Below, piece after piece: positions 9,146-17,974 of a DNA stretch of 64,000 nucleotides; the first letter of the stretch is position 1; each line of letters opens with the position of its first letter. Below the pieces are notes generated by a model. The model was given only the letters and a program-made list of their open reading frames with translations. It did not search any database and had not been told where the DNA came from. Origin of the DNA: an uncultured Salinicoccus sp. (GTDB taxonomy: Bacteria; Bacillota; Bacilli; Staphylococcales; Salinicoccaceae); contig CANLWV010000001.1 in assembly GCA_947494965.1 (NCBI GenBank), positions 1-64,000 of the forward strand, written 5' to 3'. Both the position numbers and the translations under genes were made by a program.

Positions 9146-9175
9146 TTGCTATTTTCTAAAAATTGGGGTTATAAT
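9146..9175 (+). promoter_or_regulatory. Promoter of the gcv riboswitch-operon
   Basis: -35 TTGCTA (9146-9151), an 18-base spacer, then -10 TATAAT (9170-9175). The predicted start is about 30 bases before the glycine aptamer. Confidence 0.7.
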
Positions 9176-9210
9176 GTAGTCGTAAAGACAATTAAAAATT
9201 TGCGAATGAA

Positions 9211-9346
9211 CAATGCTCGAGAGAACGAGTTATCGTCGCCGAAGGAGCAAACCGTAATGGTGAATCTCTCAGGCAAAAGAACAGCATTGGGACGCATTCC
9301 TGAAGGCATATCAACAGGGCAGCTATTGGCTGTCCTGTTTTTTTAT
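9211..9346 (+). ncRNA. Glycine riboswitch with expression-platform terminator
   Basis: Conserved glycine-aptamer blocks are present: CGCCGAAGGAGCAA (9237-9250) and TCTCTCAGGCAAAAGAACAGC. P1 closes perfectly with CAATGCT (9211-9217) and AGCATTG (9283-9289). Only one full aptamer is seen; the 9290-9312 segment may be a ghost partner. A terminator hairpin (ACAGGGCAGC / GGCTGTCCTGT then T7, 9314-9346) follows. By analogy with Bacillus gcvT leaders, glycine should prevent termination and switch on glycine cleavage genes. Confidence 0.92.
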
Positions 9347-9371
9347 TATCCAAAGGAGGAATAGAAATATC

Positions 9372-10454
9372 ATGTCTGAACTTAAAAAGACGCCGCTGTA
9401 TAACTATTATAAGGAAGCCGGGGCAAAAGTCATCGACTTTTCCGGTTGGGCTCTGCCGGTCCAATTCAGCAGTATAAAAGAAGAACATAAGGCAGTAAGG
9501 GAGAGTGCAGGCCTTTTCGAGGTGAGCCACATGGGCGAGATCCTTGTAGAAGGGAAGGAGTCTGAAGCATTCCTCAATTATGCACTGACGAACAATGTCG
9601 AAAAACTTACCGACACAAAAGCCCAGTACACCATGTTATGCAACGAGTCAGGTGGCGTCATAGACGACCTCGTCATCTATAAATTGGAAGATGAGAAATA
9701 TCTTCTGGTAGTCAATGCCGGAAATACTGATAAAGACTATGAATGGCTGACCTCCATAAAAGGATATGATGCGACTGTCAAAAATGTCACTTCCGACTAT
9801 GGACAGATCGCCATCCAGGGACCTAATGCACGTGAAATTGTGCAGAAGCATACCGATGAAGATATCAGCGAAATGAAGATGTTCCGTTTTAAAAAGGATG
9901 TTGAGATCGGTGGCTGTAATGTAATCCTTTCACAAAGTGGCTACACAGGAGAGGATGGCTTCGAGATATACTGCGACAGCTCAGATACGGAGAAACTCTG
10001 GAAACTTTTCGTCGATGAAGGCGTAACCGAATGTGGACTTGGGTCTAGGGATACCCTCAGACTGGAGGCAGGTTTGCCACTTCATGGTCAAGATCTCACT
10101 GAGGATATTTCACCGATTGAAGCTAAAGCAGGCTTTGCCGTGAAAACCGACAAAGAGGACTTCATTGGAAAAAAAGTGCTCAAGCAACAAAAAGATGAAG
10201 GGGCTCCAAGAAGACTCGCCGGTTTTGAACTGCTTGAGAGAGGAATTGCGAGAACCGACTATGAAGTGACGGATGAAGAAGGAAACAAGGTAGGATATGT
10301 AACAAGTGGCACCCAATCTCCAGTCACCAAAAAATCCATCGGCTTTGCTCTTGTGGATACTGACTTCTTTGAACTCGACAAAACGTTCAACGTCAAAGTC
10401 CGCAACAAAGATGTGCCGGCTAAATTCGTGAAACCCCCGTTCCATAAAAATTAA
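9372..10454 (+). CDS. gcvT: Glycine cleavage system T protein (aminomethyltransferase)
   Basis: Transfers the methylene group from H-protein-bound aminomethyl to tetrahydrofolate, releasing ammonia. The 360-residue protein has the N-terminal folate-binding GCV_T domain (with [11 protein letters not shown] near 50) and the C-terminal barrel domain with [12 protein letters not shown] and [21 protein letters not shown] precedes the ATG. It is the first gene behind the glycine riboswitch and leads gcvPA and gcvPB. The H protein gene is not in the window. Confidence 0.97.
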   Translation: MSELKKTPLYNYYKEAGAKVIDFSGWALPVQFSSIKEEHKAVRESAGLFEVSHMGEILVEGKESEAFLNYALTNNVEKLTDTKAQYTMLCNESGGVIDDLVIYKLEDEKYLLVVNAGNTDKDYEWLTSIKGYDATVKNVTSDYGQIAIQGPNAREIVQKHTDEDISEMKMFRFKKDVEIGGCNVILSQSGYTGEDGFEIYCDSSDTEKLWKLFVDEGVTECGLGSRDTLRLEAGLPLHGQDLTEDISPIEAKAGFAVKTDKEDFIGKKVLKQQKDEGAPRRLAGFELLERGIARTDYEVTDEEGNKVGYVTSGTQSPVTKKSIGFALVDTDFFELDKTFNVKVRNKDVPAKFVKPPFHKN

Positions 10455-10474
10455 AAATAGAAGGAGTGTATCAA

Positions 10475-11818
10475 TTGAGTCACCGCTATTTGCCGTTAAC
10501 TGAAAAAGATAAGAATGCAATGCTTGAAACGATTGGCATAAAAGATGTTTCCGAATTGTTTGAAGACATCCCTGAGAGTGTCCGGTTCAAGGGTGAATTG
10601 GACATTAAAGAAAAGAAGAGTGAAACATCCCTTTTGAGGGAACTCACCAACATCTCCAAAAAGAACATCACTACAGAAACACATACCTCGTTTCTGGGTG
10701 CGGGCGTCTATGACCATTACATCCCGACAGTTGTGGATCATGTCATCTCGCGTTCGGAATTCTATACTGCCTATACACCTTATCAGCCAGAGATCTCCCA
10801 AGGGGAACTGCAGGCGATCTTCGAATTCCAGACCTTGATTGCAGAGCTCACAGGTATGGACGTGGCAAACTCTTCTATGTACGATGGACCGACTGCCTTT
10901 GCTGAGGCCGCAACAATGGCTGCCGGCCAGACAAAGAAAAAGAAAGTAGTCGTATCGAAGGGTGTTCACTATCAGGCGATTGAAGTGCTTAAAACTTATT
11001 GTAAAGGCCAAAACATTGAAGTAGTGGAAGTTGATCTCAATGGATCCTATACCGATCTTGAAAAACTCGCTGAAGCGTCTGATGAAGATACGGCAGCGGT
11101 GATGGTGCAATATCCGAACTTCCTCGGTTCCATTGAAGATCTGGAAGCGATGGAGGAGATTGCCCACAAGCATAAGGCATTGTTCGTCGTAAACAGTAAT
11201 CCGCTTGCACTCAGCCTTCTTACACCTCCAGGTGAGTTTGGGGCGGACATCGTCACTGGTGACACACAAGTGTTCGGCATACCGGCACAATTCGGCGGCC
11301 CTCACTGTGGTTATTTTGCAGCCACTAAAAAGCTCATGCGTAAAATGCCAGGCCGCCTCATTGGGCAAACTCAGGATGACGAAGGCAACCGTGGATTCGT
11401 ACTCACGCTACAAGCCCGTGAACAGCATATAAGACGGGATAAGGCAACAAGCAACATCTGTTCCAACCAGGCCCTGAACGCGCTGGCATCTTCGGTTGCG
11501 ATGAGCGCCTTGGGTAAAAATGGTGCAGTAGAAATGGCTGAACAGAATATCCAAAAGACCAACTACATGAAGAATAAGCTGAAGTCTGCCGGATTTACAA
11601 TCCTGGATGGTCAGTCTTTCAATGAATTTGCAGTAAAACTCTCAAAAGATGTCGACGAAATCAATGATGAACTACTTGAATACGGCTATATCGGCGGTTA
11701 TAACCTAGAGAAAGTGGACGCTGATTTTGCGGGCTATATGCTTGTAGCTGTTACAGAATTGCGCACTAAGGAAGAAATAGATGGATTTATCGAAAGGTTG
11801 GGTGAATACAATGCTTAA
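10475..11818 (+). CDS. gcvPA: Glycine dehydrogenase (decarboxylating) subunit 1
   Basis: The N-terminal half of the P protein as a separate 447-residue subunit. With GcvPB it forms the PLP-dependent glycine decarboxylase. Matching features include [14 protein letters not shown] and the glycine-rich [10 protein letters not shown]. The start is TTG at 10475 (MSHRYLP), 8 bases after AGAAGGAG; the in-frame GTG at 10466 lies inside the ribosome site spacing. It overlaps gcvPB by 8 bases. Confidence 0.96.
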   Translation: MSHRYLPLTEKDKNAMLETIGIKDVSELFEDIPESVRFKGELDIKEKKSETSLLRELTNISKKNITTETHTSFLGAGVYDHYIPTVVDHVISRSEFYTAYTPYQPEISQGELQAIFEFQTLIAELTGMDVANSSMYDGPTAFAEAATMAAGQTKKKKVVVSKGVHYQAIEVLKTYCKGQNIEVVEVDLNGSYTDLEKLAEASDEDTAAVMVQYPNFLGSIEDLEAMEEIAHKHKALFVVNSNPLALSLLTPPGEFGADIVTGDTQVFGIPAQFGGPHCGYFAATKKLMRKMPGRLIGQTQDDEGNRGFVLTLQAREQHIRRDKATSNICSNQALNALASSVAMSALGKNGAVEMAEQNIQKTNYMKNKLKSAGFTILDGQSFNEFAVKLSKDVDEINDELLEYGYIGGYNLEKVDADFAGYMLVAVTELRTKEEIDGFIERLGEYNA

Positions 11819-13292
11819 GGGATCCAGTCCTTTGATTTTTGAAAGAAGCATAGAAGATCGCTTTGCCTATTCGCTTCCGGATCTGGAAGTGGAAAAGGCG
11901 GATATCAGTACGATTATAGACGATAAATTCGTCCGGAAGACAAAGGCCGAGTTGCCGGAAATAAGTGAACTTGACCTGATGCGTCACTATACTGAACTAT
12001 CCAACAAGAACTACGGCGTCGACTCCGGATTTTATCCGCTCGGTTCCTGTACCATGAAATATAATCCGAAAATTAACGAAAAAGTTGCCAGGATGCCAGG
12101 TTTTGCACTCAGCCATCCACTCCAGAGCGACAAGACGATACAAGGTTCCCTTGAAATCGTCTACGATATGCAGGAACACCTCAAAGAGATTACTGGCATG
12201 GATGAAATCACATTGCAGCCTGCTGCTGGTGCGCAAGGCGAATGGACGGCACTGATGATGATCAAAGCCTTCCATGAAGACAATGGAGACTTCAACCGTA
12301 CTAAAGTGATCGTACCGGACTCGGCTCACGGAACAAACCCGGCAAGTGCGGTAGTAGCAGGGTTTGAAGCCGTGACTGTAAAATCCAATGACAAAGGGCT
12401 CGTTGACATCGAGCACCTGAAGAGCCTGGTAGGCGATGATACAGCTGCAATAATGCTCACGAACCCGAATACCCTTGGACTGTTTGAAGAAGATATTCTG
12501 GAAATGCGTGACATCGTCCATGAAGCGGGCGGTAAACTTTACTATGATGGCGCCAACTTGAATGCCATCATGGCTAAAGTACGCCCTGGAGATATGGGCT
12601 TCGATGCGGTCCACTTGAACTTGCACAAAACATTTACAGGTCCGCATGGCGGTGGTGGCCCTGGCTCAGGGCCAATCGGAGTCAAATCAGAATTGGCGAA
12701 GTATCTTCCTAAACCGATCGTCGTCAAGAATGAAGACGATTCCTACAAAGTCGAGCATGATGTGCCTAAGAGCATCGGACGCGTAAAACCATTCTTCGGT
12801 AACTTCGGCATATTCCTGCGGGCATATACGTATATTCGCACCATGGGGCCGGACGGTCTCAAGGAAGTATCGGAAATTGCGGTCCTTAATGCCAACTACA
12901 TGATGAGAAGGCTTGAAGGTACATTCGAACTTCCTTACAAGCAACATTGTAAACATGAATTTGTCATCAGCGGTTCCAGGCAGAAGAAAATGGGAGTGCG
13001 TACACTCGATATGGCAAAACGTCTGCTTGATTTTGGATATCATCCGCCGACGATCTACTTCCCACTCAACGTTGAAGAGTGCATGATGATAGAACCGACG
13101 GAGACGGAGTCCAAGGAGACACTGGATGGATTTGTAGACACCTTGATCGGTATCTCCAAAGAAGCTGAGGAAGATCCAGATATCGTCCTTGAAGCCCCTC
13201 ATACTACTGTGGTCGGTCGCTTGGATGAGACTCAGGCTGCCAGAAAACCAGTGCTGAGGTTCCAACGTGATGACATTGTAGAAGAGAAATAA
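11811..13292 (+). CDS. gcvPB: Glycine dehydrogenase (decarboxylating) subunit 2
   Basis: The C-terminal half of glycine decarboxylase (493 residues), carrying PLP on lysine 273 in [18 protein letters not shown]. The [10 protein letters not shown] and YDGANLNAI blocks are intact. Translation starts at ATG 11811 within the end of gcvPA after GGTTGGGTG. It ends the riboswitch-controlled operon; a strong terminator follows at once. Confidence 0.97.
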   Translation: MLKGSSPLIFERSIEDRFAYSLPDLEVEKADISTIIDDKFVRKTKAELPEISELDLMRHYTELSNKNYGVDSGFYPLGSCTMKYNPKINEKVARMPGFALSHPLQSDKTIQGSLEIVYDMQEHLKEITGMDEITLQPAAGAQGEWTALMMIKAFHEDNGDFNRTKVIVPDSAHGTNPASAVVAGFEAVTVKSNDKGLVDIEHLKSLVGDDTAAIMLTNPNTLGLFEEDILEMRDIVHEAGGKLYYDGANLNAIMAKVRPGDMGFDAVHLNLHKTFTGPHGGGGPGSGPIGVKSELAKYLPKPIVVKNEDDSYKVEHDVPKSIGRVKPFFGNFGIFLRAYTYIRTMGPDGLKEVSEIAVLNANYMMRRLEGTFELPYKQHCKHEFVISGSRQKKMGVRTLDMAKRLLDFGYHPPTIYFPLNVEECMMIEPTETESKETLDGFVDTLIGISKEAEEDPDIVLEAPHTTVVGRLDETQAARKPVLRFQRDDIVEEK

Positions 13293-13329
13293 AATAATGG
13301 CCCCGGCTCATCGAGCCGGGGCCATTATT
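13293..13329. terminator. Bidirectional terminator between gcvPB and the rhodanese gene
   Basis: A 17-bp GC-rich stem AATAATGGCCCCGGCTC with exact complement around a 3-base loop, followed by TTATT. It ends gcvPB, and it lies just beyond the stop of the convergent rhodanese gene. Confidence 0.9.
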
Positions 13330-13332
13330 TTA

Positions 13333-13719
13333 TTATTTGTTTTTGGACTTGATTTTGCCAGTCCATTTGCTGATGCCGTTTTTCAGCATGTAGACATCTT
13401 TAAATCCTGCTTTCTTCAACATCTTCCCAGCCCTGTAAGGCAACCTCCCGGTCTGATCATACAGATAGACAGGCATGTCCTTCCTAAGGGAATTCATCTT
13501 CATGGAGAAATTCATCATGGGAATATTCCTTGCACCCATAATATGTCCATATTCATATTTCTCTTTATCCCTCAAGTCTATGAGCTGAACTTTCCTCAAA
13601 TCTTTTTTAAATTCTTCCTCTGTAAGAGGTTTGACGCTCTTCATATTCCTGTAGCCGTTCACTACCAGAAGAAGGATGATGACGATTGACGCCAATAGAA
13701 TAATCAACCAAGTATCCAA
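13333..13719 (-). CDS. Membrane-anchored rhodanese-like protein without catalytic cysteine
   Basis: A 128-residue protein with an N-terminal membrane helix (about 3-22) and one rhodanese domain facing the cytoplasm, related to B. subtilis YqhL. The structural motifs LIDLRDKEKYEYGHIMGARNIP are present in two blocks, but the active-site loop reads YLYDQTGRLPYRA. Asp stands where rhodaneses have the persulfide-forming Cys, and the domain has no cysteine at all. Sulfurtransferase activity is therefore unlikely. The start is TTG 13719, 8 bases after AAGGAG; an upstream ATG at 13773 has no ribosome site. Confidence 0.8.
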   Translation of the reverse strand: MDTWLIILLASIVIILLLVVNGYRNMKSVKPLTEEEFKKDLRKVQLIDLRDKEKYEYGHIMGARNIPMMNFSMKMNSLRKDMPVYLYDQTGRLPYRAGKMLKKAGFKDVYMLKNGISKWTGKIKSKNK

Positions 13720-13892
13720 TTTGTATCTCTCCTTAAAAATTTCACATAAGCTTATTATAAAGATGTTCGACACAATTTAAAAGAGAAAATGATGAGGAAC
13801 ATCTAGTGGGGATAATCACTGAAGCGGGGTGGAGGGGACGATGTACGAACTTAGGCTGGTCGGTTGATTGGCAGACAATGTTTAAAGATGAT

Positions 13893-13920
13893 AAAAAAAC
13901 TGCCCAATTCCGGGCAGTTT
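13893..13920 (-). terminator. Terminator of the yqhQ-side minus operon
   Basis: Stem AAACTGCCC / GGGCAGTTT with a T7 run on the minus strand. It lies just after the stop of the small membrane gene at 13923. The 13720-13892 region otherwise holds only a possible 8-codon reading frame (13841-13867). Confidence 0.85.
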
Positions 13921-13922
13921 CA

Positions 13923-14144
13923 TTATTTGCGATTCCTATATCTGCGTTTTGATTTTCTGAGTGCGCGCTTATATTTTCTTTGGCTCGGTGTCAATATAAA
14001 GAAATAATATATTCCATAGAGGATAAGGCCGATGATCAGCAGGGTCACCAGCGAATTGAGTATCATTCCCATGAAATAATCCAGGTTGGTTACAAGGCCG
14101 ATTGCAGCTATGGCAAGCACCAGGTACATCAAAAATCGTTTCAT
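13923..14144 (-). CDS. Small membrane protein, SA1362/YqhP-position
   Basis: A 73-residue protein with two predicted membrane helices (about 4-22 and 27-50) and a very basic C-terminal tail rich in Lys and Arg from residue 54. Position next to yqhQ corresponds to YqhP of B. subtilis and the SA1362 group in staphylococci; function unknown. AAGGAGTG precedes the ATG and lies within the end of yqhQ, with no gap between the two genes, so they are cotranscribed. Confidence 0.7.
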   Translation of the reverse strand: MKRFLMYLVLAIAAIGLVTNLDYFMGMILNSLVTLLIIGLILYGIYYFFILTPSQRKYKRALRKSKRRYRNRK

Positions 14145-15050
14145 CTATTTCACACTCCTTGATAATCTGTTGAATGAGGCGATGGCCACTTCAACTTGCT
14201 TATGATCGGGTTGTTTAGTAGTCAGCAGCTGCAGCAGTAGTCCAGGTAGGCCGAACCATTTAAGGACCGGCACATGCCTTACCTTATTTGTGAACTGAAG
14301 GAACTCGAAGGACAATCCGATGACTACCGGTATCAATGCCAATCTGTTGAGGATTCTGACATAGAAGGGATCTACCGGCACGAACATATAGACGACAAAT
14401 CCTACAAGTACGGTGAATAGTATGAAGGAACTGCCGCATCTATAGTGCAGCCTTGAATGGTGCTGGACGTTCTCCACCGTCAACAGTTCATTATCCTCGA
14501 AAGTATTGATGACTTTATGCTCGGCGCCATGGTATTGAAACAGGCGCTTGATCATGGGAGTCATCGAAATGGCGTAAATATAGAGAAGCAGCAGAATAAG
14601 CTTGAAGAAGGACTCCAAGGCGACTTGCCCAGCATGGGAAGTAACAACCCCTGAGAAGAATTCGGCTATGAAGACTGGTATGAGGGTGAAAAGGGTTTTT
14701 CCGACCAGAAAAGAAAGTATGCCTATCAGAATGGTGGACAAGACGATTTTGGACTTATTCGCTTCCTGCTTCTCCGCTTCAATGTTCATGTCATCTGATG
14801 GATGCCTTTCATACCTTTCAGAGGCGAAATCCATATGTTTCATCCCATATATACTTGATTCAATAATGGCCACATTCCCCCGCAAGATAGGAATTTTCTT
14901 TAGTTTCTGAACCCAGTCCTTTTGCGGACGGTCCATTTCGAAATAATCTATGGAATCGTCATTGCGGCGGATGGCGGTCACCATCTTCCTGGACGACTGG
15001 AACATTACCCCTTCGATGACGGCTTGACCGCCATATTTCGTATTGGTCAT
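14145..15050 (-). CDS. DUF1385 membrane protein YqhQ
   Basis: A 301-residue membrane protein of the DUF1385 / YqhQ family. It opens with the family hallmark GGQAVIEGVMFQS (residues 7-19) and contains the central YHGAEHKVINTFE and HSRLHYRCGSSF blocks. Several hydrophobic segments lie at about 105-130, 150-170, 205-230 and 235-255. The function is not established. GAAGGAAG stands 9 bases before the ATG. It is 18 bases downstream of the lipoprotein gene, so the three minus genes 13923-15629 look like one operon. Confidence 0.88.
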   Translation of the reverse strand: MTNTKYGGQAVIEGVMFQSSRKMVTAIRRNDDSIDYFEMDRPQKDWVQKLKKIPILRGNVAIIESSIYGMKHMDFASERYERHPSDDMNIEAEKQEANKSKIVLSTILIGILSFLVGKTLFTLIPVFIAEFFSGVVTSHAGQVALESFFKLILLLLYIYAISMTPMIKRLFQYHGAEHKVINTFEDNELLTVENVQHHSRLHYRCGSSFILFTVLVGFVVYMFVPVDPFYVRILNRLALIPVVIGLSFEFLQFTNKVRHVPVLKWFGLPGLLLQLLTTKQPDHKQVEVAIASFNRLSRSVK

Positions 15051-15068
15051 CAGTCCACGCTTCCTTCA

Positions 15069-15629
15069 TCAATAGTATTCATTTACTTGCTTAAGCTGAT
15101 CGAGGCCTTCCTTGAACAGATCAGGATCATCATTCTCTATACCCCTGTTCAAAATATCGATTGCTGCAAGGATTTCGTCGTTGGCCAGTAGAATGGATTC
15201 ATGCCGGCGTTTCAGGTAATCATCCAACTCAACATCAGTGGTTTCATCATTATAGTCTTCTATCGTACGTGATATCTGTTTTTCGACTTCTTTGAAATTG
15301 GACTGGAGGTTTTGGGGCGATTCTTCGTTTTCCCTTATCATTTTGTCCAGCTCATCAAAAGAAGATTCCATTTCCGAAGCATACGATTCGATATCCTGTA
15401 CATACTTGCTTATGTCGGGATTACCCCTTATTTCTTTCATTTTGGAAATTTCCTGCTCCAGATTCTCAAGGCGCTGTGTATTCTTCTGGAGCGAGACTTC
15501 CTCAGTCTGCAGAAGCCGCTTCAACTCCTCGTTACGCTCATTCGCCTTTTTTAAATCCTGTTCTACCGGGTTCCCGCTACAGGCGCTCAGGAACATCACC
15601 GACAGTATGATCGACATCATTCGTTTCAT
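15069..15629 (-). CDS. Putative lipoprotein with coiled coil, function unknown
   Basis: A 186-residue secreted lipoprotein. The signal peptide MKRMMSIILSVMFLSAC ends in lipobox LSAC with the lipidated Cys at 17. The mature part is hydrophilic and strongly helical, with a likely coiled coil at about 27-75 (KKANERNEELKRLL onward) and a second helical stretch at 85-130. I recognise no enzyme motif. Downstream yqhQ begins 18 bases later, so they are probably cotranscribed. TAGGAGA precedes the ATG. It belongs to the position-conserved but poorly named lipoproteins of staphylococci. Confidence 0.75.
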   Translation of the reverse strand: MKRMMSIILSVMFLSACSGNPVEQDLKKANERNEELKRLLQTEEVSLQKNTQRLENLEQEISKMKEIRGNPDISKYVQDIESYASEMESSFDELDKMIRENEESPQNLQSNFKEVEKQISRTIEDYNDETTDVELDDYLKRRHESILLANDEILAAIDILNRGIENDDPDLFKEGLDQLKQVNEYY

Positions 15630-15799
15630 AATCTGATTCTCCTAATTTTCATTGTATAATGATATCATGTTACACCAAAAGATGATATTGTTTTGCAAAT
15701 TACAAAAAAGTCGGGATATAAGCGATATTGCATGATTCTATTACTGAAATAAAGGTTGTTTTGATGTAGAATGTAATCTGAAAGGTGGAGTATAAGCAT

Positions 15800-16855
15800 A
15801 TGATCAAATTTGATAAAGTGAACACCCTTTTAGAAGAGAACAACTTGGATGCACTGCTCATCATGAGCGACTACAACAGAAGATACTTGAGTAACTTCAC
15901 AGGGTCAAGCGGTGCTTTAGTCATCACGAAGGAGAACCGATACCTGATTTCTGATTTCAGGTACGATGCGCAGGCCAGGGCACAAGCTGAAGGGTTTGAA
16001 TTCATCCTTCAGGATAAAGGTCTCCTTGATTTCACAGTGGAATTCATCAAAGGGAAAAACCTTCGTACCCTTGGTTTTGAGGGCCATCATATCAATTACA
16101 ATACTTCTGAAAAGCTGGCTGAAAACTTTGAAATTGTGCCTTTGACGAATGAGATTGAAAAAATCCGCATGTTCAAGACACAAGAAGAGGTTTCCATAAT
16201 CAAAAAAGCGTGCGAAATAGCCGATGAAACCTACGATCACATATTGAAGTACATTAAGCCAGGGATGAGTGAACTCAACGTGCGCAACGAAGTTGAGAAT
16301 CACATGCGCAAACTTGGAGCGGAAGGTTCAAGTTTTGATATCATTGTAGCCAGCGGCTACAGGGGTGCACTCCCGCATGGTGTGGCTTCTGATAAAATCA
16401 TAGAGGCCGGCGAGATGATCACACTTGATTTTGGAGCATATTATAATGGGTATGCATCTGATATAACCCGCTCGTTTGGCGTCGGGCACGTATCAGAAGA
16501 AATGGAGAAGGTACACAACATCGTCCTGGAGTCCCAACTGGCTGCACTTGATGAAATCAAAACAGGGATGACCGGTCGGGAAGCGGATTCGGTTGCGCGT
16601 GATATCATCACGAAACACGGCTATGGAGATAACTTCGGTCATTCGCTTGGACATGGGTTCGGTTTGGAAGTGCATGAAATGCCGAGCTTGGCGAAGTCCA
16701 GCGAAACCGTTCTCGAGAAAGACATGTGTGTTACAGTAGAACCGGGCATCTACATTGAAGACGTAGGCGGCGTAAGGATTGAAGACGACTGCCTCGTTAC
16801 AGATCAAGGTCTTGAGAAACTTTCACACAGCAGTAAAGAGCTGTTCATCATCTAA
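15800..16855 (+). CDS. M24 family Xaa-Pro peptidase (YqhT-like)
   Basis: A 351-residue cytoplasmic metallopeptidase expected to cleave X-Pro peptides. It has an N-terminal creatinase domain (about 1-125) and a C-terminal pita-bread domain. The dimetal ligands are visible: Asp in LDFGAYYNGYASDITR, His in GHSLGHGFGLEVHE, and Glu in VTVEPGIY and VRIEDDCLV. The start is ATG 15800 after AAAGGTGGAG; the GTG at 15785 falls within that site. It lies 26 bases before efp, an arrangement conserved in Bacillus and staphylococci. Confidence 0.92.
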   Translation: MIKFDKVNTLLEENNLDALLIMSDYNRRYLSNFTGSSGALVITKENRYLISDFRYDAQARAQAEGFEFILQDKGLLDFTVEFIKGKNLRTLGFEGHHINYNTSEKLAENFEIVPLTNEIEKIRMFKTQEEVSIIKKACEIADETYDHILKYIKPGMSELNVRNEVENHMRKLGAEGSSFDIIVASGYRGALPHGVASDKIIEAGEMITLDFGAYYNGYASDITRSFGVGHVSEEMEKVHNIVLESQLAALDEIKTGMTGREADSVARDIITKHGYGDNFGHSLGHGFGLEVHEMPSLAKSSETVLEKDMCVTVEPGIYIEDVGGVRIEDDCLVTDQGLEKLSHSSKELFII

Positions 16856-16881
16856 ATCAATGAGAATACAGGAGGAATACT

Positions 16882-17439
16882 ATGATTTCAGTCAACGATT
16901 TTAAAACAGGACTCACAGTAGAAATAGAAGGGGGCTTGTGGCGTGTGGTCGATTTCCAGCATGTCAAGCCAGGTAAAGGCGCCGCCTTCGTCAGAAGCAA
17001 ACTCAGGAACTTGAGGACAGGGGCCATCCAGGAAAAAACGTTCCGCGCAGGTGAGAAGGTGGGTAAAGCCCATATCGATAACTTGAAGATGCAGTATCTG
17101 TATGCAGATGGAGACAACCACGTCTTCATGGATAACAATACATTCGAGCAGGTGGAGTTGGATGCTTCGGCACTTACTGATGAGCTCCAGTACCTGAAGG
17201 AGAACATGAATGTTTCCCTGATTATGTACGAAGGGGAGACACTCGGTGTCGAACTGCCTAAAAACGTAGAACTCAAAGTAGTTGAAACGGAACCGGGAAT
17301 CAAAGGTGATACAGCAAGCGGCGCGTCTAAATCCGCGACTCTTGAAACAGGACTTCAGCTCCAGGTGCCACTCTTTGTAAATGAAGGGGACACACTTGTC
17401 ATCAGTACTGATGACGGCCATTATGTTTCAAGAGCCTAG
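16882..17439 (+). CDS. efp: Elongation factor P
   Basis: Relieves ribosomes stalled at polyproline. Its 185 residues form the KOW-like domain I and two OB domains. The tip loop [10 protein letters not shown] carries Lys32, the position modified in other EF-P proteins. The signature near residues 150-170 ([21 protein letters not shown]) is intact. AGGAGG precedes the ATG. It is followed by a terminator, and in B. subtilis the spoIIIA operon would come next; here accB follows. Confidence 0.96.
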   Translation: MISVNDFKTGLTVEIEGGLWRVVDFQHVKPGKGAAFVRSKLRNLRTGAIQEKTFRAGEKVGKAHIDNLKMQYLYADGDNHVFMDNNTFEQVELDASALTDELQYLKENMNVSLIMYEGETLGVELPKNVELKVVETEPGIKGDTASGASKSATLETGLQLQVPLFVNEGDTLVISTDDGHYVSRA

Positions 17440-17444
17440 AAAGT

Positions 17445-17475
17445 GAAAGCAGAGTAGCCTCTGCTTTCATTTTTT
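17445..17475 (+). terminator. Terminator after efp
   Basis: Stem GAAAGCAGAG / CTCTGCTTTC around a TAGC loop, followed by ATTTTTT. Confidence 0.9.
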
Positions 17476-17477
17476 AC

Positions 17478-17506
17478 TTGAATTGGTATGACCACTTGCG
17501 TAAAAT
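17478..17506 (+). promoter_or_regulatory. accB promoter
   Basis: -35 TTGAAT (17478-17483), an exact 17-base spacer, -10 TAAAAT (17501-17506). It lies between the efp terminator and accB. Confidence 0.65.
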
Positions 17507-17542
17507 ACAAGACAGAAATTTTGAAAGTTAAGGAGCCTGAAC

Positions 17543-17974
17543 ATGAAACATGAATATATTGACTCACTGATAAGTAAAATGGAAAAAGCTTCACTCACCG
17601 AATTGACATATAAGGATGAGGAAGTTGAAATCAAACTTAAGCGCGGAGGAGAACCGGAGCAGTCTGCAAGACCGGCTGCTGTGCCTTCAACACCGGCTGC
17701 AGCAGAAGCACAGCCGCAGCAGCCATCACCTGAAGAAGAGGGCAAGGTGATCAAGGCTCCAATGGTCGGAACATTCTATAAAGCAGCTTCTCCAGAGGCG
17801 GACCCATATGTGAAAGTAGGGGATAAAGTCGATAATTCCTCAGTAGTGTGCATCCTTGAAGCAATGAAGCTGTTCAATGAAATACAGGCGGAAATTTCCG
17901 GTGAAATCACAGAGATACTTGTCGAAGATGGAGACATGGTTGAATACGATCAGCCATTGTTCAGAGTACGATGA
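17543..17974 (+). CDS. accB: Acetyl-CoA carboxylase biotin carboxyl carrier protein
   Basis: Carries the carboxybiotin between the carboxylase and carboxyltransferase of acetyl-CoA carboxylase in fatty acid synthesis. Of its 143 residues, 36-66 form an Ala/Pro/Gln-rich flexible linker and 68-143 the biotinyl domain. Biotin attaches to Lys109 in EAMKL (106-110). AAGGAG precedes the ATG. accC begins in a 4-base ATGA overlap. Confidence 0.96.
   Translation: MKHEYIDSLISKMEKASLTELTYKDEEVEIKLKRGGEPEQSARPAAVPSTPAAAEAQPQQPSPEEEGKVIKAPMVGTFYKAASPEADPYVKVGDKVDNSSVVCILEAMKLFNEIQAEISGEITEILVEDGDMVEYDQPLFRVR

Noticed and set aside
9290..9312. Second full glycine aptamer
   Set aside because: Too short and lacks the conserved core; at most a ghost aptamer.
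10496..11368. A 290-codon antisense frame within gcvPA
   Set aside because: It mirrors the codon pattern of the well-conserved gcvPA, has no ribosome site, and encodes a Cys/His-rich nonsense-like sequence.
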